Assembly: GCA_015680685.1 (NCBI GenBank)
Contig: MNCI01022386.1
Span: 195,787 to 259,786, forward strand
Direction: 5' to 3'
From: Gnetum montanum
Taxonomy: Eukaryota > Streptophyta > Gnetopsida > Gnetales > Gnetaceae
Length of the DNA stretch: 64,000 bases
The position numbers and the translations under genes were made by a program. The notes under the pieces were generated by a model. The model ran no database searches. It had not been told where the DNA came from and saw only the letters and a program-made list of their open reading frames with translations. This document shows, in pieces, positions 46,837-58,989 of the stretch. Numbering within the stretch: position 1 is the stretch's first letter; every line of letters begins with the position of its first letter.

Positions 46837-48479
46837 TGAAACACCACCAAATTTAGGCTCTTCGGTCTCAACTATAAATTTGGCTAAGTGTCAAAACTTA
46901 GCAAATTTTTCTAAGTGTTGAAACTATGCTCCCACTACTAGGACTATGCTCTAGAGCATAGTCAGCATAGTTGACACAGATAGCCTAGATTTGCAAAATT
47001 TTCTATGTGTCAACAACAACTGCAAATTTTTCTAAGTGTCCTGACTATGCTCACCCTACCAGGATTGTGCTCTAGAGCGTAGTCAACATAGTCAGCCTTG
47101 GAATGGCCAATTTTGCAAATTTTCTTAAGTGTTAAGCTAGAGGCTACTATGCATGGTTGGCATGGATGAAATAGCTTGGCAAATTTTCTAACTTCTGGCA
47201 CCACACTTCCTACTACATTCTAGAGCATAGTTAGCATAGTCAACGCTGAGGACATCAACTATTCAAGATTTCTCTAAGTATCTGGACTATGTTGTACCTA
47301 TTAGGACTACACTCTAGAGCGTAGCTAGCATAGTCTACACTGAACCTTACTTTTTGTAGAATTTTCCTAACTCCTTAGGCTACTTTCTAGAGCATAATTA
47401 GTGTAGTCTACATGAACTACCTTCCAAAGCCTCCAAAACTCAACACCAGCCTACATCTTAGCTCCAACATTTCCTTGGTAAGTAAGATTAGCAAGTTTTA
47501 CCTCTTTTGCATCCCCCATTTGCCCCCAAATTGTACCTACGCTTGACACCACTTAAGAGAGTGGGCAGTGTGGTCCTGAAGCGTAGTCTCCAAAACTGGA
47601 TTATTTTGCATTATTATCAAGTACATTGTGGCCTATTTGGCACTCGCATGTGTAGTCTTGGTAGCATAGTCATAGTTTGGCAATCTCACAAGGTCCATTA
47701 AAGCACACTAGTAGAACACCATTTAGCTTCAATGGGAGCGTAGTTGGTTCTAGCGTAGTCCCAACTACCCCTCTACCATGTGACGCTCAATCTGCAACTT
47801 ATGCTAATCCTAGGCCTATAAATACCTCAGTGCTTCACATTTTAGGGGTTTTCATTTTGAAACATTCAGTTGGAAAATTTTAGCATTGACATTCTTGGCA
47901 CTCTTACACTTGGTCGCACTTACCATCTTGGTGAACTTTGGGACACTAGCATACCATCAACCACCATAGCTCGAAGGATGCTATGACAACCAACCTAGTA
48001 GGCTTAGACTCCATGGCGGACTTCAGTTTCCACAATCAAACACCTTGAGATTGTGACTACACTACCTAATACACCTATTTGTACACTGCATACCTCCTCA
48101 CCTTTCCTCTACAATTGACTACGTTCCCCCCATTTGGGGTGGTGCCATGTTCTCTCTTGCTCACATTCTATGCATTTTTTGCATTTTTTCTAGCATTTTA
48201 GCAATCTATCTACATTTTCCATCATTTAAGCACATACTCACATATTCGCACTCTCATTTTTGCACTTGAAACCTTTACTATGCTTACACCCATGAACACC
48301 ATGTCCCCCTTCAACATTCTTTTCGTCATAAACCTGTAAGTCCCAGTTCGATTAACAAGACCATTCTGGGCACCCTACCTCCGTTCCCAGCATGCCCTCA
48401 TGTGGAAGCAAGGTTAAGGCGATGTGACTACAAACCTCTTGAAGTACCATTCCAGCCTCCAACATTTTTGGTTGCTATA
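46837..48479 (+). repeat. 3' LTR of E3
   Basis: It starts TGAAACACCA and ends GCTATA (CACTACA in the 5' copy), followed by target duplication GCTCT. Palindrome units lie at 46946-46959, 47067-47080, 47215-47228, 47309-47322 and 47382-47394; the TATA box (TATAAATA) is at 47817-47824. Length is 1643 bp. Confidence 0.95.
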
Positions 48480-48800
48480 GCTCTATTAGATTCTAGATCT
48501 AGAGTAAATATGATATCTCAAGACATATACTAGGCCTAGAACCTCCCACCACTAAAGAAAAGTAACATCTATTTAGAGCTTATAGACCAATCAATCACAA
48601 ATCCACTTGAACAAGTGGATGATGTGATTACTACTATTAGAAGCTAGTCCCATCCTACTAATTTTCTAGTTATTCACATGGGAAAAAAAGGGAGAATTTC
48701 CAATTATCATGGAAAGAGCCTAGCTTAGCACCATGGATGCTAAGCTTGGAATTCGTGATTTTTCTTTGGAAATTTCCAAGGAAGATGAAGCTGAAATCAT
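48480..48800 (+). pseudogene. Protease of E2, C-terminal part
   Basis: It continues the frame broken at 20030: LDSRSRVNMISQDIY, then after shifts FPIIMERA-stop-LSTMDAKLG at about 48696-48755. The E4 protease has the same end (FPIIMGRAWLSTIDAK). The stop is TAG at a Trp position. The Asp is followed by Ser-Arg instead of Ser/Thr-Gly. Confidence 0.75.
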
Positions 48801-49269
48801 ACACAGATGAAGGGTTCAATGTATCACATATAGCAATCAAGGGTGCAATTGCATGTAAATAATTTAGGCTATTAAACAAAAAGAGACTAAGGCATGCACT
48901 CAATGCATACAAATAAGGTGTGCAAAATTTCCTGTATGTAGCAGCCAGCCAACAAGAGGGCATCCAATGGTTGATTACTAGTGAAGAAATTCAATCTAAT
49001 AAGTACATGGGACCAAAAGAACAGATCAACAATACCTACATTGTAGCAATAGATAAGTTGGAAAAGCTAAGGAAAAGACACTCTTACCCTCAAAACACTC
49101 AGGAGGAAGAAACAAACTAGAAACACTTAGAAATCCTAAACACAATGGAACCAGGACCACTGGAATGGAAGGCCCTACCAACAACATTAGAATATGAATT
49201 TCTAAACAACAAAGAACTAGTAATTATCAATACCAACTAGACAAAGAGAAAAAAGGGAAATTTCTAGAA
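48801..49269 (+). other. Linker between protease and RT of E2
   Basis: Short open stretches (48920-49120, KEQINNTYIVAIDKLEKLRK) consistent with the poorly conserved linker; no domain recognised. Confidence 0.45.
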
Positions 49270-50640
49270 GTGCTCAACAGATGACCCACAACATTCATGT
49301 GGTCTTATGATGAGATCATGAGAATTTTTCCATGCATTTGTCAACACTGGATCTACACTGATCCTACAATTAAACCAAAATGCCAACCTCAATGAAGGCT
49401 TAATTCTAAACTCAAGGAGGTAGTCAAGAAAGAATTGGAAAAGTTACTTAAATGCATAATTCATTTATCCAATTGTGAATAATGAATGGGTAAGTCCTTT
49501 GGTGATAGTTCCAAAGAATGATGACAAATTGTGCATTTGCATTAACTTTTGGTTGTTGAATTATGCCATGTTTACGGATCATTTCCCACTATCATTTATT
49601 CATCAAGTTCTAAATACAATTTCAAGACATGAATATTATAATTTTTTAGATGGGTATAGCAGATATAATCAAATTTGCATTGCACCTAAAGACCAAAAGA
49701 AGACGACGTTCACTAGCCCATGACGAACATTTGCTTATAGACAAATGCCTTTCCTTCTTTGCAATGCACTAGCAACCTTCCAAAGACTAGTCTTAAGTAT
49801 CTTCTAGAAGCAAATAGGCAATGGTATTTATGGATGATTTCTCCACATATGGGCTAGATTTCAAACAAGCACTATATCAACTAGAGCAGGTACTTAAACA
49901 ATGTGTTGAAACCAATCTAAAGCTCAATTGGCAAAAGAGTCATCTTATAGTCTAGGAAGGCATAATGTTGGGACACAAAATCTCCTAGAAGGGTATAGAG
50001 GTAAATCCTGAAAAAATTAGTCATCCAAAACATCACTCAACGGTCATACACAGTAAAAGATGGAAGATCCATTTTGGGCCATATAGGATACTAGAGAAGA
50101 TTTATTGAAAATTTTTTGAAAATAGCTAAACCTCTTGTAGAACTCACAAAGAAGGATGCATTCTTTGAGTGGACTAAGTCATGTGAAAAAGCATTAAAAG
50201 CCTTGAAGCAGAAGCTAGTTGAGACACCAATCCTCCAAGCTCTAGATTGATCAAGGCCTTTTCATATCATGACTGATGCTTCCAATTATGCACTTGGCGC
50301 AGTACTAACATAACTTGATGATCAAAAGAGACCATATTACATACATTATGCTAGCAAAAGCATTACTAGAGCACAACTAAATTAAACCACTACTGAAAGG
50401 AGCTAATGGCCATGGTGCATGCACTTGAAAACTTTAGACATTATGTGCTCAGTTACCATATATATGTCCACACTTATCATAGTGCCATTCGATTTTTAAT
50501 GAAAAAACCAATGGTTAGTCCAAGAGTGATAAGATGGCTTGTGATTCTCCAAGAGTTTTACATAACAATGATTGATAAAAAAAAGGGATAAAAAATATCG
50601 TAGCTAATCATTTATCAAGGTTGAAATGGGTTGCAAATAA
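49270..50640 (+). pseudogene. Reverse transcriptase and RNase H of E2 (broken)
   Basis: Palm motifs occur in order: NEWVSPLVIVPKNDDKLCIC, FPLSFIHQVLNTISRHEYYN, FLDGYSRYNQI and FTSP (49475-49723). The catalytic FMDDFSTYG is at about 49826-49852. RNase H (MAMVHALENFRHYVLSYHIY, HTYHSAI) is at 50406-50591, with Tyr where E4 has Asp in HTDHS. Gene order and wording follow Athila. Stops and shifts are many, including one at the thumb. Confidence 0.85.
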
Positions 50641-50879
50641 CTAAGTAGAACCTCTATCGGATCAATTTCCCAATGAGGACCTATTTACTAAAATAGTAAA
50701 GCTTGTAGATTCAACAAGGAAGACATGGACCGCATAGTACCTAACTTATCTCATAACACAAGAGCTTCTTTTTGAATGGAGTAGAAAACAACAAGAACAA
50801 TTTCTTCATAAAGCCAAACAGTACATGGAAATCAATGGCAACCTATACAATATTTGTGCAAATGGGCTTGTTAGATGGC

Positions 50880-51970
50880 GTGTGCCAGATCATGACTAGT
50901 AGAGAACTTTATAAGACATCCATGAAGGCCCATGTGGTGGTCACTATGCAAGGCATATAATGGCACTTAAACTACTAATGGTAGGCTACTTTTGGCCTAC
51001 ACTATTCAAAGATGTCCTCATGTTCACACAATCTTGTGAATGGTGCCAAAGGAATTAAGGAATTACCACTAGATATGAAGGACCACAACATTGGATACAG
51101 TCGTTGGAGCCTTTTAATACTTGGGGAATTGATTTCATGGGGTCCATTCAACCAATGTCAAATGAAAAAGCATACATTATTGTGACTATGGATTATTTCA
51201 CAAAGCAGATAGAGGCAGCAGCGGTGAAAGATTGTACAGCAAAAACAATTGCCAAGTTTTTTTAACAACATGTGGTGAACCAATTTGGAGCACCCAAAAT
51301 CCTAATATCATATAATGGAACCAACTTCACTTGTGCTACCTTTAAAAAACTCATGCAACAACTTGGGGTTAATCATAAATTAATGACACGATATCATCCC
51401 CAAGTAAATGATGAAGCTAAAGTTACTAATCATGAAATTACTAGAATGCTCACTAGGATGGTTAGTAGGTGTAGACATGATTGGAGTACATAATTAAATG
51501 ATGTTCTATGGGCCTATAGAACATCCTAGAAGTTACCTATAGGGTACACACCATATGAGCTAGTCTATGGCAAGTTGCCAACACTTCTAATTCAGGCAGA
51601 GCTTCACACTTTAGCTACTGCCAGTGAACTTAACCTCAATTTGAGTTTAGCCCAAAAGGAACAACTAATGAATCTAAATCTTTTAGATGAAAATTGCCTA
51701 GTAGCACTCATGGGTAGTGAATTACATAAGCATTACTCCAAACTAAGGCATGATTGACAGATAAGAAATGTGACTATAAAACTTGGTGATAAGATCCTTT
51801 ATTACAATTCTAGTCATTTACCCCAAAAGGCTAACTTTCAAACACTTTGGGAGGGACCCTACATTGTACATGCCACTTATCTATCTAGTGCCTTACATAT
51901 TCATCATCCATCTAGCCCACATAAGCTTATCCTTGTCAACATCCAATAAGTCAAACCATATCATGAGTAT
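50880..51970 (+). pseudogene. Integrase of E2 (broken)
   Basis: The HHCC zinc region starts HEGPCGGHYARH (50921) and ends CEWCQRN. Core: WGIDFMGS (Asp 51132-51134), then ISYNGTNF with Tyr (51311-51313) where E4 has the second catalytic Asp, and AKVTNHEI in the Glu region. The C-terminal WEGPYIVHATYLSS ends near 51960. Loss of the second Asp would inactivate it. Stops are mainly TAG. Confidence 0.85.
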
Positions 51971-53559
51971 TCAAAGGAGTCTACCCAACCTACCCACCAA
52001 TCTTCCACTTGTTCTATCTTCCATTCCCCTAATCTTCATAATAGTCATGGAGGTGTCCATTTAAAAGTGTAAGTACCTTACTAATTTTTCTATTTTTTGT
52101 TTTACAATTCTTTCCATCTTCTTATATTCTTTAAAATTTCCTTATTCTTTTATACTTTTCCATTTCTTCAATTTTTCATATTCTTCTACATTTTTAATTT
52201 TTTAAATATTTCTCATTCTTTATACTTTTTTCATAATTTTTTCTATCTTTTCCATTTCTTTCATACTTTGTTTTCAAACCCTTCATAAATAATTTTGATT
52301 GTTAATAAAACACATTCAAATAAAGGCAAGATGTAGTCCAATAAGGTGAAGATTTCTCTATGATATCAAGTCATAAAAGATTGATTATTTGCATAGTGAG
52401 CCCACATCATCCATCCATCCATTCCATTAATAAGAGGTTCTTACCATGGTCATAATGACATTCTTTTCCATCATAGAAACTAAGAATAAATTTTTGATCA
52501 TTATGCCTAGATCAAAAAGTAAAGAACCAAGGGGAAATGAAAAGGATGTAACATCAATGGGACTTGTGAATTCTTTTTAGATTATTATTATAAGTTCTAT
52601 CATGTTATTAAGGTTGTATTATATCCTTGTAAATCTAATGAAAAAGTAAGAGTCAAATAAGTGCTACCTTAAAAGGCTGACGTACTTAAATAATAAAAGA
52701 GCACAAAATAAGTTTCTAGGGATCCCACTAGAAAGACATGTTACCCATGCCTAAAGGTAGGAAATTTCTTAAAAATTTTAAAATAAAAATAAAGTGCTAT
52801 GAATAAAACTCCTCCCTTGGACAATATGCCAAGTGAAAATACCCCTTGTAACATTGATAGTCTTACGATTGTAATCCTAACAGATAAAATGATGCAATGC
52901 ACTAGAATGTGGTCTGGACTTGGTTTGAATCTTAAACAAAAGGTCTAATGATTACTTTAACCACTAATAAAACACAAGAATTCACTATGCCTATGATAAG
53001 ACACCTCACATCCTAATTTCTGCAATCCCTTCTAAGCCCATTTCATCTCACTATTTGAATAATCATAACTTATGATTTTGTGTAACATAGCGTTATTTTT
53101 CCAATTTGGTGGTACTAACATGTGTGTCTTGCTAAATAGGAATGCATTACATTCAACTCCTTAAGTTCCTAAGGACACTTTTAGGCATCATTATACAAGG
53201 TCATTAAGGGCTAGAGCCTGCTTTGGAAAGGATGCACTTGTATAACTGTTATATCTTATACCTACCAAGTAATTCCACATCATCTTGAGCCTTTCAATTC
53301 CAATAAATGACAATAAACATTTCCCATATCATTCAGACTATCCGTTCTAATGACACAACACTATTGTCTATCTCATTCATTCCATTAACACATCATACAC
53401 TTTCATAGCCCGAGATTACTTAATCATAGATTTTCAATGCTTATTTTTCACAACTGATGCATCATCTCCATTTTAGGACCCTTTCAACATGATGTATATC
53501 TTCCAACCATTCAATGGGACTCAATTTTTCCTTGAAAAACCTTAAGAAAATTTGATTTT
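51971..53559 (+). other. Post-pol region of E2 with pyrimidine tract
   Basis: About 52075-52290 is an unusually long T/C-rich tract on the plus strand. E1 has a shorter one at 3160-3245. From 52490 the text aligns with E1 3290-4300. No gene is seen. Confidence 0.65.
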
Positions 53560-53660
53560 TTCTAAGGTGACATCGTAGTTACAATATCACAAGAACTTAT
53601 GATATCACATTTACAATGTTGTATTTATGATATCGCACCCATAAAAACTATATACAATGT
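53560..53660 (+). promoter_or_regulatory. Internal U3-like module of E2
   Basis: Units ACAATATCAC, ATGATATCACA, ATGATATCGCACC precede a TATA-like ACTATATACAATG (from 53648). The arrangement parallels the E2 LTR (GATATC-type units about 56715-56800, TATA 56815) and the internal module of E1 at 4321. Confidence 0.5.
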
Positions 53661-53842
53661 GGGGGAGTTAGAAAAAAAATTTCATTTCTAATTTTCATCA
53701 AAAGAGAGTTGTTGCCAGCTTTTCTTTGCCACTCAATGCTCTAACACCCCATCTTCTATCACCCATAACTTGCACATTCTTACTTTGATTTTTGTCATTT
53801 TTGTGATTTTTGAATCTACATGATCTCTAAGTGCTCATCTTA

Positions 53843-53856
53843 GTCATGGGGGGATG
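53843..53856 (+). other. Internal polypurine-tract-like site in E2
   Basis: GTCATGGGGGGATG, about 310 bp upstream of the extra ORF, at the same place as GTCATGGGGGAGGGG in E1. Confidence 0.5.
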
Positions 53857-54167
53857 TTAGTAAGAAAAATCTGAGTCAATTTTTTGAAAATTACTAACAA
53901 ATAAAGGTAAGTTCAAGAAGACATATCAAGAATTTTTAAATTAAATCACTTATGTTAAGTCAAAACAACTTTAAGAAGACTCCTAATTGTTCATACCACT
54001 CATTTTATGCCATAAAAAGTACTAATGGGGGTGTTCTTGAAAATTTTTCTAACTCTACAATCATAATGAACTAAGAACTTGATATAACTAAGGGTATGAG
54101 TGAGGTACCAAATTGTTGCTCATTTATGAGAATACTCTAGTAATTCCAAACCCTTGATTGATTTCAA

Positions 54168-56630
54168 ATGGCTCCAAAAAGAGGAGAACAACGAGGACTT
54201 CCACAACTGACAAGCAAAAGACCATGAGGTGGTGGACAAGGATAAGTAAGCGAGCAAAACTTGCAAGCAGAACAAGGAGAGTAGGAGGCACAATCCTTCA
54301 ATATTCATTAACAAACTCCTACCATGGAGCAAGCTACTCAAACAGAAGCAAACATTCCACAAGAACCCATCTACTATCACCTAAATTCCTTTAGGCTATT
54401 CAGGAAAAATCCATCATTAGTAATTATGGAACTTAGCTTTGCTCCTTTTTGGAATTTTCTCTAGAAGGTGTTAAGACCCAACTTCATTCATCTCCTTTGT
54501 GGCCTACTCTAACAATAAATGGGGAGCAATATTTAGAAAAAACACCCCAATTTTGGCAAAATCAAGAAGTGGATGCAAAAGTAAAAATTAAAGGAATCTT
54601 AGTCTTACTCAGTTAAGGCAATTGCAAAGGTACTGAATATGCCCAATGAAGGAGCAAAGGTGGCATAAATATTAATAAGATCTGACATAGATGCTAGGAA
54701 GCTATGGTTGCAACAAGCGTATAGCAAGGACAATAAAGATTACAGTGAACTGACTACAAAAGAAAACCTCTATTTTAAAATTGGCACTTATCACTTATCT
54801 TCCACTAAGAGATTGAATCAAATCTCTAAATATGTGGCTAGAGGTAGTGCAATATTAATGGGAAAGTTTAATGCAAACATCACTCACCTCTATTTCACAG
54901 AAATCCAAAGGTGGTTTGAGGAGAAGAAGGAAAGGAAATTAACACTTTCGTTCTCTTGCCTTATCTAAAAGTTATGCAAACAAGTTGGCATCCTAGGGTA
55001 TACAAATGATGCATTAAGACATAAAATGCTTCCTATGCTGAAATGCTTAAGCCAGTGCCTTCCAAAAAGGACCAAATAGAAAAATAACTAGGCATTGAGG
55101 AGACTACCCAAACCATAGGACAACAACATCAACAACTACAAATTCCACCATTGCCGCTACAAGATCATACATCTTCAATGAGTCATCTATAGCAAATTGT
55201 AGAAACCATCAATTTGGAAAGCAAGGAAGAGGTCAATTTATTCAAAATAAGTGATGATGCAATTAGTCCAACCACCTCAACAAATCTTGCCAGAGGACAA
55301 ATATCATTACGATTAGGAGAAGAGGCTTAGTGATCACAAAAAATTTCTAGGAATGCTACATCATTCTGAGTGGTGCTTGAATTTGGAGAAGAAGCCATAG
55401 TTATGATCATGTAGCAACATGATGTCGCAGGAGCCGTAGAAGTGATTATGCATCACATTAAAGAATATTTCAATGTACCTATTGTGACATCAGCTGATAT
55501 TTTTGGAACTAAAGATGCTCAAATGTTAGTTGGTACCTCTATGACTTCTGCAGAACATGAAGATGTGTTAGATAGACTATTGCAAATAGGATAGGTTATG
55601 ACAAATCTCTTTGACATTCCTAGTGATGTCACTGCAGCATAGTTTGAATTGATTTCCACCAAAGGAAAATTGATCATGGTCAAAACAAGGGAAAATCATG
55701 CTAATAATGAGCTTCATAGATTACAAGAATATCTTGTAGCCCTGAGAGCAAAAAGAAGAGATCCAACTCAATTCATTGTAACAAAACAGCTAGCACAATT
55801 CAAAACTGAGTAGATCAAATACCTCCTTAAGAAAAATAAAGAGATGGAGAATGAGAAAGAAACAGTAATATGGGATGCTTCAGTAGCCAAAGCCCAAACA
55901 TATGCCCATGCCAAAGCACTTGCTACCTTACAAGAGGAAATTAAACAACTTGCTTTAGATAACATGTGGTTGATATTCTTGAAAAATAGAAAAACATTTT
56001 GAAAGAGAACATCCACCAACTAAGTGAATAGTTGGTGAGGGTCAACTAGGATATGATCCACCTCACAAGAGAAAACAAAAACCTCTCTATGGAGGAGGTA
56101 AGCACCATTTATTAAAAGTCAGCCATCAAATTTAGCATGTGGCAAAATAAGGCAAAGAAGCATGAACGGCTCAAGGAACACTTTCGAGATCAAGTGGAAA
56201 TGTATAAATAAATCAATCAGAAAGAGATCCAAATGGTGAAGGCCAACATTTATTCCATGTTAGCACAAAATCCATAATGGCAACCCATCTTGGATAGCAT
56301 GGCCCATACCTATAAAGTAGAAGTGAAAAATAAAGACTTGCAGATTGACAACTTAAAAGAATACGTGGGATTAGCAAACCTCTATTATGCTAACTTAGCC
56401 ATGTTAACAATAGGTGGGCCCAAAAGTGACCTTTAATAACATGTAGCAACCATGTACACCTTATACAAGAAAGAGTTTGTAGATTGCAAAGATGCTTTGT
56501 AGAAACTTTAAGTAGAAAACTTAGAGCTAGAAGTAGTTAGTGTCATGGTTGCTAATTTTTGTAGAAAACTTTAAGTAGAAAACTTAGAGGTAAAACTAGG
56601 AGTCATGTGCATCTACCTCCTAATTTTGTA
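54168..56630 (+). pseudogene. Large post-integrase ORF of E2 (broken), coiled-coil protein
   Basis: The start (MAPKRGEQ) matches E1. The conserved globular block is at 54708-54968: ELTTKENLYFKIGTYHLSST, ILMGKFNANITHLYFTEIQR, LTLSFSCLI, then KLCKQVGILGYTNDAL past a TAA-type break. The Gln/Glu linker and long Glu/Lys/Gln coiled coils follow (about 55620-56560). The C-terminus is shortened and holds a near-duplicated phrase (AGAAACTTTAAGTAGAAAAC, at about 56500 and 56562); the proline tail of E1 is not visible. Many TAG stops. No membrane segment. Shared order of blocks in E1 and E2 shows a real ancestral gene of about 900 codons. Confidence 0.7.
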
Positions 56631-56670
56631 AGGAACTTTATTCTCATTTTTAACTTGAGGACGAGTTTTC

Positions 56671-56687
56671 AATCAGTTGTGAGGGTA
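56671..56687 (+). other. Polypurine tract of E2 (decayed)
   Basis: AATCAGTTGTGAGGGTA ends at the 3' LTR start; E1 has the better preserved CAGTCATGGGGGTA. Confidence 0.65.
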
Positions 56688-57563
56688 TGATAAAAATAAA
56701 TTTTTCGCAATAAAAATATCATAGTTACAATATTGCATCTACGATGTCGTAGATGTGTTATCATATCTCATGATATGTTATTGTGTAAAGGATATCGCAA
56801 GGTGTGTTCCAACCTATAAAAGAAACACTTAGGTGCACATATTCGTAGTAGATTTGATAACATAGTAGCATAACTCTTTTAGTTAGTTTTCATAATTTTA
56901 GCTTTCAGTACTTAGCAATGTGATGTTAAGTGATTAAATAGAGTCTTTATTCGAGTGTGATGTATTTGGATGCATTGCATGATTGGAAATAAAGATCGAG
57001 ATTACTTTTCATCATTGTTGTAACACTTAGTTTTATTTCTACTTTCATTTAGTTTAATGTTTACTATTTTCATAGTTACTAATTTACTTTCAATGCACTT
57101 TACTATTCCTATCATTAAGTAGAATGAGTACGACTGATCTCGAGCACTTAAGTGTAGCTACTAGGTAACCCAGTAGTACTATCGCTTGGCATGCCTAGTA
57201 CTATGGTACTTGGTAATCCCAATGGTAGTTACATGAAGTCCAAGGTGTGAACAGAAGATCAAAACCAACTGCTCATCACATAGGCTAGATTAAATTTGTT
57301 TACTGTCACTTAGCTTAGAAACAATTACTTTTACTTCATGTTAACTAGGAGTAATATGGCTAATACAACATCATCTATCATATGCCTCATCATGAGTTAA
57401 ACCATATGCATTGAATTTACTAGCTCACGTAGGAAGACAATGATTGCAAACTCTAATCAATTACTTGCATAATCACATTTCCTTATCTACGAAATTCAAC
57501 CAGGATCACAAGTGAACACTTGTATCTCATATGATTAGGTGTTGGATACTCCACCACTCATCA
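56688..57563 (+). repeat. 3' LTR of E2
   Basis: It starts TGATAAAAAT and ends CACTCATCA, 876 bp. GATATC-type units lie in 56715-56800 and the TATA box (TATAAAAG) at 56815-56822. It shares GAATGAGTACGACT and other runs with the E1 LTRs. Confidence 0.92.
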
Positions 57564-58245
57564 ATAATTATTTTTTCAACTAGTTATTCTAATTACTATG
57601 ATTTACATCAATCCATAAAGCTATAACATGAATAATGTACCCAAATCAATTTGTCAACAAGCGTTATTTTATGGTAGGGAGGATATTTCATGGTTACCAA
57701 GTTAAATGCATATAGATCATGAATGTTAAAAACCTTGCAAAAATATAGAAAGTTACAATGGAAAAACCAAAACATATGAAAATTAACTCTACAACTTTAA
57801 TGCATCCAATTCTCACGAGTTAAATACAATAATTTTATTGGAATTAGATAAGAGGGTTAAAAACATGGACTGGAAAGCATTCCCATAAGTTTTTTTTAAG
57901 GTGTTAAGGTATTCAAAAATCTAATAATGTCTTAGTGTTACTCTCTAATATGTTTTAGAATGCATTCAAACTACTCATGTTCAATGGATGGAACCACCAA
58001 AATTTCAAGGGAAACGCACTTCCTCTTAGTATGTTTAAAGTAACATAACTAATTGGTTTACATCATCATCTCACCCTTAATCTAATAAAGTAGGTCAACC
58101 TGAACTCAATGAATTTTACTTCACTATTCACATCAACTTCCTTAGTTCATACTTGCAACTAGCAAGTTTAACCTACCAAGTGGTTGGTGGGTTAACTGTG
58201 GCATAAATCAATAACTCACCTCACCTATGCAATTATGGAAGTTGA
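57564..58245. other. Spacer between E2 and E5
   Basis: AT-rich sequence with no recognised gene. It contains the left target duplication of E5 (GTTGA, 58241-58245). Confidence 0.5.
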
Positions 58246-58688
58246 TGTGATTTTTAGATCATTCATGATAATAGTTAAAAATAAATTAACAGAAAAGACA
58301 AGAATATATCATGGAGAAAAATGAGAAAAAAAACCTAGCAAGAAACAAGCTCCTAGATCTTTATGTCAACTCAGAGAGAATTCTCAATCACAATGAATAG
58401 CATAGAATGGAAAGAAGATAACACAAGGATTAACACTAAACAAACTGCCTTGAAGGCTTTCTTGTAACCATATTTATAGTATGGGATGAACATCCACACG
58501 TAATGTTATCCATATGTAAATTGGATATTAATAGCAATAAAATGACAAAGATGACTACATTACAAATATCTGTAGTATATTACAACATAACTATTGTACC
58601 ATACAATTACAAAAAAATAGTTCTTGTAATCAAAGAGATGATAATATCTGAGCTTATGTGAATGACAGTTGAATTCACTTTAATTACA
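58246..58688 (-). repeat. 3' LTR of E5
   Basis: The plus-strand ends are TGTGATTTTT and TTAATTACA; 443 bp. It has one copy of the segment that is doubled in the 5' LTR. Confidence 0.92.
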
Positions 58689-58700
58689 ATTCTCCCTCTT
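58689..58700 (-). other. Polypurine tract of E5
   Basis: The minus strand reads AAGAGGGAGAAT immediately before the 3' LTR. Confidence 0.8.
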
Positions 58701-58989
58701 AAAGGCAATGCTACCATGAAGCCTGATCGAGACCTTAAATGATTTTGCCTTCCATGACACCAATTGTTCGACACCATAAAAATTTTTCAGTAGATAAAGA
58801 TTTTTTCATCATATCAAGAAGATTCTTTTCTATCTTAATTTTTTCAATAAGAATCCTTTATTCATTTATCTGCCCTTGAATATAGCGAACTGTATTTCTA
58901 TATGCTTTGTCCTATTGTGGAAAGTAGGATTCTTGGATATATAAATTGCACTTTGATTATCATAGCCAATTTTCACAATCTTTTTATGA

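Larger units (their letters stand above)
20031..48479 (+). mobile_element. E3: Tat-like Ty3/gypsy retrotransposon, carrying nested E4
   Basis: The LTRs are 20031-21687 and 46837-48479, with perfect target duplications GCTCT at 20026-20030 and 48480-48484. In order, E3 contains a primer site, gag with a Tat-style zinc knuckle, protease, an unexpected 6-kb block with a spliced antisense gene, RT, RNase H, a second RNase H, and only the C-terminal end of integrase. A duplicated RNase H and an antisense ORF are known traits of the plant Tat lineage. Excluding E4 it is about 18.3 kb. It is dead: the RT catalytic pair and the integrase core are lost. Confidence 0.9.
15668..57563 (+). mobile_element. 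E2: Athila-like retrotransposon, interrupted by nested E3 and E4
   Basis: E2 comprises a truncated 5' LTR, primer site, gag, protease, RT, RNase H, integrase, a post-pol region, a large extra ORF, a purine tract and a full 3' LTR, all on the plus strand. RT and integrase wording match the plant Athila lineage. E3 lies inside the protease gene. Without E3 and its duplication, E2 is about 13.4 kb. The left target duplication is lost; the base pairs after the 3' LTR are ATAAT. A mosaic junction inside gag (18640-18930) suggests the left part could come from more than one copy. Confidence 0.85.

Noticed and set aside
15668-57563. Endogenous pararetrovirus
   Set aside because: LTRs, target duplications, integrase domains and tRNA-Asp primer site identify LTR retrotransposons; no movement protein or coat-protein region of a pararetrovirus is seen.
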